A stretch of 64,000 nt of DNA, from contig NZ_CP054918.1 of NCBI RefSeq assembly GCF_013364195.1, positions 3,461,001-3,525,000 on the forward strand, read 5' to 3'. The notes under the pieces are model-generated. The model was not told where the DNA came from. It saw only the letters and a program-made list of their open reading frames with translations, and made no database searches. The position numbers and the translations under genes are program-made. How positions within the stretch are numbered: the stretch's first letter is position 1; every line of letters starts with the position of its first letter. Of the stretch, positions 10,283 to 18,653 are shown in pieces. The DNA is from Streptomyces sp. NA04227. Lineage in GTDB: Bacteria > Actinomycetota > Actinomycetes > Streptomycetales > Streptomycetaceae.

Positions 10283-11533
10283 TCAGTGGCGGCGGCGGAG
10301 TGCGCGGCCCACGACGATGGCGGAGGCGACGACCAGGGCGGCGGCCGGTGCTGCCCAGCGCAGGGTGGCGGTGCCCGAGAAGGCGTCCGGCGGCGGCACG
10401 GGGGCGTACCGGCCGCGCGGTGGCGCGTGGTCGACCTCCTCGGCGCTGCGGCCGATCATGGTGCGCCGCGCGTGCGCGGCCTCGGCCGGAGGTTCGGCGC
10501 TGCCAGGAGGCATCGTTTCTCCCTCGTGAGCGGCGGCTTCGCCGGGTGCGGCGCCTTCGGCCGGTGCCGGTCCTTCGCCGGGTACGGCCTCATCGCCCGG
10601 TACGGCGGCCGCGGCGTCGGCCGCGTCCTGCGCCTGGTCCTCGTCGGCGTACGGGTCGAGGGAGGAGGGCGGTACGTCGGTGCCGAAGACGGAGGAGCCA
10701 GGGGGGAGGGGGGCTTCGTCGTCGGGGGCGGCGGGCTCTGCCGGGTCGGAGGGCTCGGCCGTCTCGGCCGCGTCAGCCGAGGCCGCGAAGCCCTCGGCGG
10801 CGGCGGTGTCGCCCGCCGGGGCGGCGGGGGCAGCGGGGGTGGTCGGACCGGTGTCAGTCGGCTCGTCCGAACCGGTGGGGTCGGCCGAGTGGGGTGCCTC
10901 GGTCCGGTCGGTGGAGTCGGAGTCCACCCTGGTGCCGGAATCCGTACGGTCGGCCCGGTCGGCCCGGTCGGCCGTACGGCCGTCCGTACCGCTGCCCTTC
11001 ACGCTGCTCGTACCGCCGTCCTCCGTACTGCTGCCCTTCTCGCCGCTCGTAGCCTCACCCTCCGTGCCGCCGTCCTCCGTACCGCCCTCCCCCGCCCCGC
11101 GCGCGAGGTTCTCCGCGAATCGGGTGAGGGTGCGGTGCAGGGCCGACTCGACCGTGGTGGACGGGAGTTCGGCGGTGCGGCCGTCCGCGGAGCCGGTGCC
11201 GGTGAAGGTGAGGCGGGTGCCGCCGTCCTCGGCGGGGGTGAGGCGGAGGGTCAGGGTGAACTTCACGGTGCCGGAGCCACGGGCCTCGGCGGCCTCGCCC
11301 GTCACGACGTGGCTCTCGCCCTCGGTGAAGCCCTCGGCGGCGGAGTCGGTGACCCGCAGAGCGCCGCGATAGGTGACCGTCGTACTGCCGATACGCAGCT
11401 TCAGACGCCCGGCGAGCGGCTCGGTACCGGCGTCGTGCTGCAGTCCGGGAACGGCGCGGGCGATGCGCTTCGGATCCGCGAGGGCCTGCCGGACTCCCGC
11501 GACGGACAGCGGAACGAACACCTCATGCTCCAT
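10283..11533 (-). CDS. CoxG-like SRPBCC domain protein with C-terminal membrane anchor
   Basis: The first about 150 residues form an SRPBCC (START-like) domain resembling CoxG, with phases such as ADPKRIARAVPGLQ and VVTGEAAEARGSG. Then comes a long low-complexity Thr/Gly/Asp/Ala-rich spacer (about residues 160-370). It ends with a single hydrophobic helix (about 388-408) and a basic RALRRRH tail, which looks like a tail anchor. CoxG proteins help recruit CO dehydrogenase to the membrane, but no cox genes are near. The spacer looks expanded by short repeats. Function unknown. Confidence 0.72.
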   Translation of the reverse strand: MEHEVFVPLSVAGVRQALADPKRIARAVPGLQHDAGTEPLAGRLKLRIGSTTVTYRGALRVTDSAAEGFTEGESHVVTGEAAEARGSGTVKFTLTLRLTPAEDGGTRLTFTGTGSADGRTAELPSTTVESALHRTLTRFAENLARGAGEGGTEDGGTEGEATSGEKGSSTEDGGTSSVKGSGTDGRTADRADRADRTDSGTRVDSDSTDRTEAPHSADPTGSDEPTDTGPTTPAAPAAPAGDTAAAEGFAASADAAETAEPSDPAEPAAPDDEAPLPPGSSVFGTDVPPSSLDPYADEDQAQDAADAAAAVPGDEAVPGEGPAPAEGAAPGEAAAHEGETMPPGSAEPPAEAAHARRTMIGRSAEEVDHAPPRGRYAPVPPPDAFSGTATLRWAAPAAALVVASAIVVGRALRRRH

Positions 11534-11805
11534 GGCAGCCGAGCCTACCCACGGCAGCCGCCCTCATGCCCTCCCGGAACGGAATCGGGCACGCCTCACA
11601 GCGGGTGTACGGGCGGTGTACGGGCCCCCGGCCGAGGCACACAGGCACGCGAACGGCGCACCTCGCCACCGCACCTCACCACTGCCTCCCGGCGGCTGCC
11701 GCACTCACCCTGCCCGCAGCCCGCGGGCAGGCCTCTCACTCCCCGGCCCCTCCCCCGCGCCCCGCGGCCACAAGTCCACTCGCGCACCGCTCGCCGCCGC
11801 GACGT

Positions 11806-13707
11806 TCACCGCCCGTACCGCGGCCGTACGAGCGTCGACGGCTCCACCCCGGTCACGCGGTGCCTGGCGGCCTCCCGCCACCCGGCCAACAGCGCCTGCG
11901 TCGTCAGCGACCGCAGCCGCACCTGCATGCCGCCCCCGCTGCGGGCACCGCCGGACCCGCCCGCGTCCCGGGCGCCGCGGCTGCCGCGCTCGTCGCCGTG
12001 CACACCACCCGGCCGGTCGGCGGCACCGTCCCGCGCGCCGTCCCGCCCACCGGAAGTCCCACGCCCTTCGGAATCGCCGGAGTCACCGGGGTCGCCGGAA
12101 TCGCCGGAATCGCGCGCACCGTCGGAGCCACCGGAGTCCTCGTACCCGCCGGAATCCCCGTGCCCCCCACGTCCGCCGGAGCCGCCCGGCCTCCCCCGTC
12201 CGCCGTCGCCCACTCCCGGCCCCAGCCCCAGCGAGGGCCGGGTGCTGCCCGCGAGGACGAAGCCCCAGTCGCGGGGGGCCGAGGAGGCCTTGGTGCGGCG
12301 TTCGGGGCCGGTGGGTACGGCGGGGGCGCGGGCGGTGACGCGGTAGGGGACGGTGCGCAGTCCGGCGGCGCGCAGGGTGGCCTCGACGGTCCAGTAGGCG
12401 TGGGGGCGCGCGGAGAAGGGGCCCGCGTGGACCAGAAGGCGGCCGCGGTCGCCGAGCGCGCGGGCGGCGAGTCCGTAGAACTCCTGCGAGTAGAGGCGGG
12501 CGCTGTCGGTGGTGGCGGGGTCGGGGAGGTCGGAGACGATCACGTCGTAGCGGCGGCCGGAGCCGCGCAGCCAGCCGAAGGCGTCGGCGTCGCGCACCCG
12601 CACGCGCGGGTCGCGGAAGGCGTGGCCGTTGAGCGCGCCGAGGGCCGGGTCGCCGCGGCCGAGCCGAACCAGGTCCGGATCGGCCTCGACGAGGTCGACG
12701 CGGCGCACGCCGGGGCTGCGCAGTACCTCGCGCAGCGCCAGACCGTCGCCGCCACCGAGGACGAGCACCCGGGCGCGCGGCCCGTTCATCGCCGGGTGCA
12801 CCAGGGCCTCGTGGAAGCGCCGCTGGTCCCGGCCGCTGACCCGCAGCCGCCCGTCGACGTACAGGTCGAGCGGTCCGTCCACGCCTCCGGTGAGGACGAC
12901 TTCCTGCTGCCCGGTGCGGACGGCGACCCGTACGCCGTCCCCGTAGACGGCGACCCGCGCGGCGCGTTCGAAGTCGTCGACGAGTACGGCGCCGGAGCCG
13001 AGCAGGACCAGGACGGCGAGGTTGGCGGCGGTCAGGGCGCGGCGGGTGCGGGGGTTCACGTCGTGCCGGAACAGGCCGAGGACGAGTGCGGCCCCGGCCA
13101 CGGCGTTGACCGCGCCGGTGACCAGTGCCCCGGTGAGCTGGCCGAGCAGCGGCAACAGCAGGAAGGGGAAGGCGAGTCCGCCGACCAGGGCGCCGACGTA
13201 GTCGGCCGCGAACAGATCGGCGACCGCGCCGCCCGCGTCCTGCTGGCGCACCCGCTGGATGAGCACCATGAGCAGCGGGACCTCGGCGCCGATGAGCAGT
13301 CCGATGGCCAGCGAGAAGGCGACCAGCGGCCAGGGGGTGCCCTCCGACCAGGCCCCGGCCCACTCGCCGCCCCAGGCGAACACCGCGTACAGGGCCATCG
13401 CGCTGAACCCGCCGACCAGCGCGAGCAGTGCCTCCAGGACTCCGAAGGAGGCGGCGGCGCGTGGGCGCAGCCGTTTGGCGAGCAGGGATCCGATGCCCAT
13501 CGCGAAGACCATCACGGACAGCACGACGGAAGTCTGGGTGACCGAGTCGCCGGTCAAGTACGAGGCGAGCGCGACGAGTTCGAGTTCGTACACCAGCCCG
13601 CAGGCCGCGCAGACGAAGGCACCGACGAGGACGAGCAGCCGTCCGGTGGCCTCCCGCACGGGAAGGTTCGCCTCCGCCCGCCTGTCAGGAGTGTCCGACT
13701 CAATCAC
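11806..13707 (-). CDS. membrane-bound spermidine-synthase-like protein
   Basis: A 633-residue protein. The N-terminal half has about seven or eight transmembrane helices. Residues 270-470 form a spermidine-synthase-like Rossmann domain with the nucleotide motif [14 protein letters not shown] and the acidic follow-up [11 protein letters not shown]. An aminopropyltransferase fold fused to membrane helices is a known bacterial family, often not a true polyamine synthase. A Gly/Ser/Asp-rich insertion (about 495-595), coded by 9-bp repeats at 12071-12120, precedes a conserved tail ending near TLVRPRY. It is preceded by an antiparallel DUF2617 gene whose product is soluble. Confidence 0.82.
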   Translation of the reverse strand: MIESDTPDRRAEANLPVREATGRLLVLVGAFVCAACGLVYELELVALASYLTGDSVTQTSVVLSVMVFAMGIGSLLAKRLRPRAAASFGVLEALLALVGGFSAMALYAVFAWGGEWAGAWSEGTPWPLVAFSLAIGLLIGAEVPLLMVLIQRVRQQDAGGAVADLFAADYVGALVGGLAFPFLLLPLLGQLTGALVTGAVNAVAGAALVLGLFRHDVNPRTRRALTAANLAVLVLLGSGAVLVDDFERAARVAVYGDGVRVAVRTGQQEVVLTGGVDGPLDLYVDGRLRVSGRDQRRFHEALVHPAMNGPRARVLVLGGGDGLALREVLRSPGVRRVDLVEADPDLVRLGRGDPALGALNGHAFRDPRVRVRDADAFGWLRGSGRRYDVIVSDLPDPATTDSARLYSQEFYGLAARALGDRGRLLVHAGPFSARPHAYWTVEATLRAAGLRTVPYRVTARAPAVPTGPERRTKASSAPRDWGFVLAGSTRPSLGLGPGVGDGGRGRPGGSGGRGGHGDSGGYEDSGGSDGARDSGDSGDPGDSGDSEGRGTSGGRDGARDGAADRPGGVHGDERGSRGARDAGGSGGARSGGGMQVRLRSLTTQALLAGWREAARHRVTGVEPSTLVRPRYGR

Positions 13708-13823
13708 CCGGGGAACGCTACGTCACCGCTCGGGGCCGCTCGCTCACCCGCGTGTGCGGTTCCGGCCAATGTCACCGGCCCGGGCAACCGGTCGAAGTCA
13801 AGGCGGCGCGCCCGTCGCACGGT

Positions 13824-14342
13824 TCACAGGGGGGCGGTCACCGGGGCGCCCACCCGGGTGCGGGTGGCGACGAGTTGACCGTCCTGCGGGTACGCGTGCC
13901 AGGTGCGCCAGTGCACTTGGCCCTCGTGTCGCTGGGCGAGCAGCGCGGTGAAGGCGTACGGGCTGCCGGGGAAGACCCCGGCGAGGCCGTTGGGGTGGTC
14001 GGAGACCAGGGCGATGAGTTCCTGGGCGCGGCCGGCGAACTGCCCCTGGGAGAGGGTCTCCACGCGCGCGGCGAACTCGTACTCCCAGTCGCCGACGCGC
14101 TTGGCGACACCGAGCGGCAGCGGCGTACGGCTGCCCGGGATGCAGGCCACTGTCTCCGAGCAGGTACCGTCCTCCCGTTCGAGGAGGACCTGGTGCGAGG
14201 CACCGAGCAGCCGCAACTGCAGTTTGGCATCGCCGAGTTGAAGATCGAGCGAGGCGAGTGCGGGCAGCGGTTCCCGGCCCAGGGCCCAGGCGAGGTCGTC
14301 CGCGCGTGTGTCCGAGTAGGCGGTCTTGAGGGTCGTGAGCAT
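13824..14342 (-). CDS. DUF2617 family protein
   Basis: A 172-residue soluble protein that fits the actinobacterial DUF2617 pattern: TAYSDTRADDLAWALG at the start, a central HQVLLE, and a C-terminal WHAYPQDGQLVATRTR. No reaction is known. It lies 116 bases upstream of the spermidine-synthase-like gene on the same strand, and I recall the two being adjacent in other Streptomyces, so they may share a role. Confidence 0.8.
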   Translation of the reverse strand: MLTTLKTAYSDTRADDLAWALGREPLPALASLDLQLGDAKLQLRLLGASHQVLLEREDGTCSETVACIPGSRTPLPLGVAKRVGDWEYEFAARVETLSQGQFAGRAQELIALVSDHPNGLAGVFPGSPYAFTALLAQRHEGQVHWRTWHAYPQDGQLVATRTRVGAPVTAPL

Positions 14343-14464
14343 GGGTCGGCTCCGCTAAGCACGCAGGGGAATTGGGGCCGGCGCGTCCCGGACGGGAACC
14401 GCGGATCGGCGGAATGAAAACCGGGGATCGGTAGTCCGGCTCCTGCCCACGAGATGTCGAGGGC

Positions 14465-14646
14465 TGCGCTGACGTTTAAGAGGGAATCATGAACTGCCCT
14501 GCCGCCACAGCGATTTTACCCAACTTCGTAGGGTTTCCATCCGCCAGAGGGCAGCACAGTTCAGGTGTTCTCCCGTGATCTGGTGTTCTCCCCCGCCATG
14601 ACGAAGCGTCCGCCGGGAACGGTTCCCGGCGGACGCTCCTTTTTGG
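14465..14646 (+). ncRNA. candidate structured small RNA ending at a strong terminator
   Basis: No gene on the plus strand ends here, yet a perfect terminator follows at 14605-14646. Upstream, CTGCCCT (about 14496) can pair with AGGGCAG (about 14547) around an inner hairpin with ACCC/GGGT arms (ACCCAACTTCGTAGGGT), a compact 70-base fold. Together they suggest a short plus-strand transcript. The start is not identified and no known RNA family was recognised. Tentative. Confidence 0.35.
14605..14646 (+). terminator. intrinsic terminator with U-tract
   Basis: A 16-bp perfect stem (AGCGTCCGCCGGGAAC and its complement, 14605-14620 and 14622-14637) is followed by CCTTTTT. It only works on the plus strand and is one of the few classical terminators in the window. 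Confidence 0.85.
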
Positions 14647-14776
14647 CCGGTATCGCTTCCCCCCTCGATACCGCCCCGGAAACCGGGCGTTGCCCCGTGC
14701 CGACGCCCGGCCGAGTGGTCCGGTGTTCCGGTTGTTGCAGTTGTTGTTCCGGTTATTCCTGTTGCTGTTCTGCTAG

Positions 14777-14929
14777 TTGCGATAGTGGCGATACTTGCGA
14801 TAGTTCCGGGCGTTTCCAGCGATCACCGCACCCGTCGCCATCCGGGACTTCGGAAGAGCCCGCCGTTCCGGATCGTGAGATTTCCCGGCGGTTCGGATCT
14901 CCGCACGGATCTCCGCCCGGATCTCCGCA
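14777..14929. repeat. two short tandem repeats (9 bp x3 and 12 bp x3)
   Basis: Units TTGCGATAG, TGGCGATAC, TTGCGATAG occupy 14777-14803. Units CGGATCTCCGCA, CGGATCTCCGCC, CGGATCTCCGCA occupy 14894-14929. Confidence 0.85.
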
Positions 14930-15148
14930 TCGAGCGGTGCGCGGCACTCCGGCCAAACTGATCGCTCCGTACGCGCTGTTCACTCCGCCGTGCGGTTCAC
15001 GGCGGCCAAATGATCATTGGTGGACGGCGTTTCGCGGTGCCGTTCGGTAAATGACCCTTGGCGCGGGGCGAGTTCGGGGCGGCTCGGAACGGTTCGGTGC
15101 GGGCGGGTTGGGTGCACGCGGCCCAACGGGCCTGCCACCCACGGAGGT

Positions 15149-15406
15149 TCAGCAGCCTCCGCCGCCTCCACCACCACCGCAGCCGCCACCACCGCCGCCG
15201 CCCCCGCAAGTGGAGCCGCCCCCGCTCCCCCCGCCGCAGGACGAACCGCCGCCGTAGAAACCGGCCGTACTGCCATGACCGGTGTGGCCACGACCGTCGC
15301 CGTCGACCCACCAACTGCGGCTGTCGCCGTCCGCCGAGTTCGAAACGGCAACGGCCACGACGACGACCACGAACAGGGCTACACAGGCGATCCAGAACCA
15401 CGCCAT
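15149..15406 (-). CDS. small membrane protein with Cys/Gly-rich tail
   Basis: An 85-residue protein with one N-terminal helix (MAWFWIACVALFVVVVVAVAV), a short polar linker with SWWVDG, then a tail made almost only of Gly, Cys and Ser (blocks like SSCGGG and CGGGGGGGGC). It is a paralogue of the gene at 15629-15904 in layout and motif. ATG 15406 has AGGTGG nearby. The tail resembles those of some actinobacterial membrane proteins with TIGR04222-type C termini. A metal or thiol role is possible but not shown. Confidence 0.65.
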   Translation of the reverse strand: MAWFWIACVALFVVVVVAVAVSNSADGDSRSWWVDGDGRGHTGHGSTAGFYGGGSSCGGGSGGGSTCGGGGGGGGCGGGGGGGGC

Positions 15407-15628
15407 GTCAACCACCTCTTCCTTTCCCCCGAGCAGCGCCCCGGCCGTCCCGCCGAAGCCTGCCACTGTGAACTCTCGCGTCACGCACGTTTGCTGCGTT
15501 GCGCGACGCCTGTTTGCTGTTGTCGGGCCCGACCGTCTGGTACGGGCCACTTCCTGACCGCTCTCACCTACGAGTACGGCCACGTCGGTACGCACCGACG
15601 TGGCCCAACTCCCCTGTACCGAGAGCCA

Positions 15629-15904
15629 CTAGCTGCCCCCGCCACCCCCGCAGCCTCCGCCGCCGCCACCGCCCCCGCAGGACGAACCGCCGCCGCAGGA
15701 GGACCCGCCGCACGACGAGCCTCCTGAGCCGCCGGAGCCTCCGCTGTAGCAGGACGAGCCGCCGCCACTGCCGGGCCCGTCGGCCCACCAGCTCCGCCTG
15801 CCGCGGCCCCGACCCCGGCTCCTGCGGGTGGAACCCGAGGCCAGCTTGGCGATGATGACCAGTACGAAGACGACCGGTATCCAGAACGGCATGTACTCGA
15901 ACAT
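15629..15904 (-). CDS. small membrane protein with Cys/Gly-rich tail, paralogue
   Basis: A 91-residue protein with one N-terminal helix (PFWIPVVFVLVIIAKLA), a basic linker ([11 protein letters not shown]), SWWADG as in its neighbour, and a tail of SSCGGG and CGGGG units. The tandem arrangement with the gene at 15149-15406 points to duplication. ATG 15904 is preceded by GGGAAG. Basic residues after the helix suggest the tail is cytoplasmic by the positive-inside rule, but this is weak. Confidence 0.65.
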   Translation of the reverse strand: MFEYMPFWIPVVFVLVIIAKLASGSTRRSRGRGRGRRSWWADGPGSGGGSSCYSGGSGGSGGSSCGGSSCGGGSSCGGGGGGGGCGGGGGS

Positions 15905-16213
15905 CGACTGTTCCCTTCCCCCGAGCCGCCCCCTCCCCGGTCCGTTGTCGGACTCTCCCTCGAGCCCTCGTCGGGCCGGGACCGGTGGGGCCGGCACCTC
16001 TCGCGCGAAGCCCGCGCTTCTCGCGTGAAAGGCAGATGCCCGGGCCCGGGTGACGCCAAATCAGAGTTGAGCAAGTCCAGAGGTTCGCGCCCGGGAATTG
16101 AGGAATCTCAGAGCTTCGGGGCCGTACGAGCCCCCAGGAGAGCCCGTCGTAAGTGCCGTGCCACCGACTCGACCCCTACCTGCTCCGGGCATGTGGATGA
16201 CAGGATGGCGCCC
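15905..16213. other. divergent promoter region
   Basis: About 310 bases between the minus-strand small membrane protein and the plus-strand aminotransferase. It should hold both promoters. No operator or RNA structure recognised. Confidence 0.4.
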
Positions 16214-17398
16214 ATGACCCTCCAGGCACGCTCCGGGCGCCCGCTGCTCAACCGACGGCTCGCCGAGTTCGGTACGACGATCTTCGCCGAGATGTCGGCA
16301 CTGGCCGTGCGCACCGGCGCGATCAACCTCGGCCAGGGCTTCCCCGACACCGACGGGCCCGAGGAGATCCGCGAGGCGGCGGTACGCGCGCTGCGGGACG
16401 GCCACGGCAACCAGTACCCGCCCGGCCCGGGCATCCCCGAGCTGCGGCAGGCCATCGCCGCACACCAGGAACGCCGCTACGGCCTCGTCCACGACCCCGA
16501 CACCGAGGTCCTGGTGACCGCGGGCGCGACCGAGGCGATCGCCGCCTCGCTGCTCGGACTCGTCGAGCCGGGCGACGAGGTGATCGCCCTGGAGCCGTAC
16601 TACGACTCGTACGCCGCGAGCATCGCGATGGCGGGCGGCACCCGCGTCCCGGTGACCCTGCGCCCGCACGACGGCGCCTTCCGCCTCGATCTGGACGAGC
16701 TGCGCGCCGCGGTCACCGACCGCACCCGGCTGCTGCTCCTCAACACCCCGCACAACCCGACCGGTACGGTCCTCAGCCGCGCCGAACTGACCGCGATCGC
16801 CGAACTCGTCGTGGAACGCGACCTGTTGGTGGTCACCGACGAGGTCTACGAGCACCTGGTCTTCGACGACGCCGAACACCTCCCGCTCGCCTCGCTGCCG
16901 GGCATGCGCGAGCGCACCGTGACCATCTCCAGCAGCGGGAAGACGTTCTCGTTCACCGGCTGGAAGGTCGGCTGGGTGACCGCCACCCCGGAACTGGTCA
17001 CGGCGGTGCGCTCGGCCAAGCAGTACCTGACCTATGTCTCGGCGGGCCCCTTCCAGTACGCGGTCGCCGCGGCGCTCGCCCTGCCGGACACGTACTTCGC
17101 CGAACTGCGCGCCGACCTGCTCGCCAAGCGCGACATCCTCGCCAAGGGACTGACCGCCGCGGGCTTCGAGGTCTTCCGCCCCCGCGGCACCTACTTCATC
17201 ACCACCGACATCCGCCCCCTCGGCGAACAGGACGGCTTCGCCTTCTGCCGCTCCCTGCCCGAACGCGCGGGCGTGGTCGCGGTCCCCAACGCCGTCTTCT
17301 ACGACCACCGCGACTCCGGCGCCCCGTTCGTACGCTTCGCGTTCTGCAAGCGGCGGGAGGTGCTGGAGGAGGCGGTGGAGCGGCTCAGGGGGGTGTGA
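16214..17398 (+). CDS. class I/II PLP aminotransferase (YbdL / kynurenine-aminotransferase-like)
   Basis: A 394-residue fold-type I aminotransferase. Marks are INLGQGFPDTDGP, the PLP-stacking region ATEAIAASL, NTPHNPTG, VTDEVYEHLVFD, and the PLP lysine in SSSGKTFSFTGWKVGW. This subfamily includes glutamine transaminase K/kynurenine aminotransferase and methionine aminotransferases, so it may act on kynurenine, glutamine or methionine. It is not in the kynurenine operon, so substrate use is open. ATG 16214 is preferred because AGG sits 9 bases upstream; an in-frame ATG at 16205 is also possible. Confidence 0.9.
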   Translation: MTLQARSGRPLLNRRLAEFGTTIFAEMSALAVRTGAINLGQGFPDTDGPEEIREAAVRALRDGHGNQYPPGPGIPELRQAIAAHQERRYGLVHDPDTEVLVTAGATEAIAASLLGLVEPGDEVIALEPYYDSYAASIAMAGGTRVPVTLRPHDGAFRLDLDELRAAVTDRTRLLLLNTPHNPTGTVLSRAELTAIAELVVERDLLVVTDEVYEHLVFDDAEHLPLASLPGMRERTVTISSSGKTFSFTGWKVGWVTATPELVTAVRSAKQYLTYVSAGPFQYAVAAALALPDTYFAELRADLLAKRDILAKGLTAAGFEVFRPRGTYFITTDIRPLGEQDGFAFCRSLPERAGVVAVPNAVFYDHRDSGAPFVRFAFCKRREVLEEAVERLRGV

Positions 17399-17431
17399 GG
17401 GAGGGCTCGGGCGGGCCCGGATCGCCGGGGG

Positions 17432-17782
17432 CTACTCGGTGTCTCTCGGGTGCCGGGGCGACGCGTAGACCAGGATGACCGTCGAGGTCTCCGGGCTCAC
17501 CAGATACCGGACCCTGCCACCGCTGGTGATCTCGTACTCCCACTGGTCCAGCGCGGTTCCCTTCCACTCCTTGGTCGCGAGCCGACCCCGTAGCTGGTGC
17601 TGACGGTTCCAGTTGTCCCGTGACAAGGGGTCGGTGCGCAGAGCCTCCAGGCAACGGTGGGCGTTCGGCAGGGCGGCCCGGCACAGCTCCTCCCAGCCCG
17701 TCACCGCCTCCGTGGTTCCGAAGACCACGTTCCACCCGCTCAACGGCGGGACGCTGACGCGATCCCCCTTCTTCGGGCTCAC
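17432..17782 (-). CDS. putative RelE/ParE-like toxin of a toxin-antitoxin pair
   Basis: A 116-residue protein. Its C-terminal half (WEYEITSGGRVRYLV then VILVYASPRHP) follows the beta-strand pattern of RelE/ParE toxins, with arginine and tyrosine on the strand. These toxins cut ribosome-bound mRNA or poison gyrase. The GTG start (17782) overlaps the stop of the upstream Phd-like gene by 4 bases, the usual antitoxin-toxin order. The 60-residue N-terminal extension is longer than in classical RelE. Call rests on context and pattern. Confidence 0.6.
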   Translation of the reverse strand: MSPKKGDRVSVPPLSGWNVVFGTTEAVTGWEELCRAALPNAHRCLEALRTDPLSRDNWNRQHQLRGRLATKEWKGTALDQWEYEITSGGRVRYLVSPETSTVILVYASPRHPRDTE

Positions 17783-18264
17783 CCGGGCACCTCGACGGAT
17801 CCCAGGTCGTCGCCGTCGAGCGGGCGCAGGGCTTGCGCGAGCTGCTTCGGGTCGGCGTTGATACGGGCCGTCGCGCGCCAGGACACGAGCGTGCGGTGCA
17901 CCGCCTCCCGAGCTCCCAACTCGGCGGCGTCGGACAGCGATTCGAGCAGCTCCACCGTGAAGGCGCGTACCTCCTCCTCGTCCAAGTGCCGGACCCAGGG
18001 GAAGACTTCTGGCAGCGCGAGCAACAGTGATCTGGCCCCGTCGTCCTGCTTCATCAGCGCCAGGAAGAGCCGCGAGGCCGTGGTGAGGTTCTCCTCCGTG
18101 CACTCTGCAAGTGCCGAGGTCGTCAGCACCATGTCCGGTGCGTCACGGTGGGTCACACGCAGCGACCCCAGTGCGGCGGCCCTGGCCGCGACAGCCTTCG
18201 GGTTCCGCGAGAGATCGGTGAAGGTGACGGATTCCGACTCTGCTCCCGGGTGCGTGATACTCAT
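17779..18264 (-). CDS. putative Phd/YefM-like antitoxin
   Basis: A 161-residue protein. Its N-terminal 50 residues (FTDLSRNPKAV then LRVTHRDAPDMVLTT) match the Phd/YefM DNA-binding fold, where SRNPxxVxxRA and a following strand hairpin are conserved. The rest is helical and acidic and would wrap the toxin. It precedes the RelE-like gene with a 4-base overlap. Palindromic sequence just upstream (18265-18293) would suit autoregulation. ATG 18264 is chosen; an in-frame ATG at 18300 would cover the palindrome. Confidence 0.62.
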   Translation of the reverse strand: MSITHPGAESESVTFTDLSRNPKAVAARAAALGSLRVTHRDAPDMVLTTSALAECTEENLTTASRLFLALMKQDDGARSLLLALPEVFPWVRHLDEEEVRAFTVELLESLSDAAELGAREAVHRTLVSWRATARINADPKQLAQALRPLDGDDLGSVEVPG

Positions 18265-18293
18265 ACTCAGACTGTACTCAGAATGTGTTCTGA
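18265..18293. promoter_or_regulatory. candidate autoregulatory operator of the toxin-antitoxin pair
   Basis: A perfect inverted repeat TCAGAATGTGTTCTGA (18278-18293, arms of 6 bases) lies directly upstream of the antitoxin start. The direct repeat ACTCAGA occurs twice in the same stretch (18265 and 18276). AT content is higher than the surroundings. Confidence 0.5.
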
Positions 18294-18653
18294 TTTCCAT
18301 CGCCGATGCGGGCGGGTGCGGATGCTCCCAGGGCCCCGTGGGCCACCGTCCGCTCCGGCCCGGCCCCGCCCGCGGCGCGATCCTCCGCCCGCCCTCCTCC
18401 ACGGCCTCTCCTTCCGTAACCCCACCCCTCCCCTCCACCACCAAGCCGGACCCCCGGCATCCGGATGCGGAGAGGTCAAGAGACATCGATGTCGATTGAC
18501 CGGAAATCAGGGAACGGCGGCCCCATTTCGCTTGGGCGGGGGCCGCGGGGTTTCTAGCGTGCCTCTTGGACAGGGCCGCATCGGCACGACGCACGCGTGT
18601 GCGGGGTGTGCCGCACATGCGAGCCGTGACAGGACAGGAAGGCACCGGCACCC
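18294..18653. other. intergenic region upstream of the lipase
   Basis: About 360 bases between divergent genes. The palindrome GACATCGATGTC is at 18482-18493, about 160 bases before the lipase start, and may be a regulator site. Otherwise nothing recognised. Confidence 0.4.

Larger units (their letters stand above)
14343..15148. other. repeat-rich spacer with a candidate structured RNA
   Basis: About 800 bases without a convincing protein gene. The part at 14450-14650 has lower GC, a nested hairpin and a strong plus-strand terminator. Then come three 9-bp units (TTGCGATAG-like) at 14777-14803 and three 12-bp units (CGGATCTCCGCA-like) at 14894-14929. Open frames here translate to Cys/Ser/Gly repeats and are probably not coding. 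Confidence 0.55.

Noticed and set aside
14753..14983. Small minus-strand frame in the repeat spacer
   Set aside because: Translation is built from the 12-bp repeat (GDP-type words) with no support for coding.
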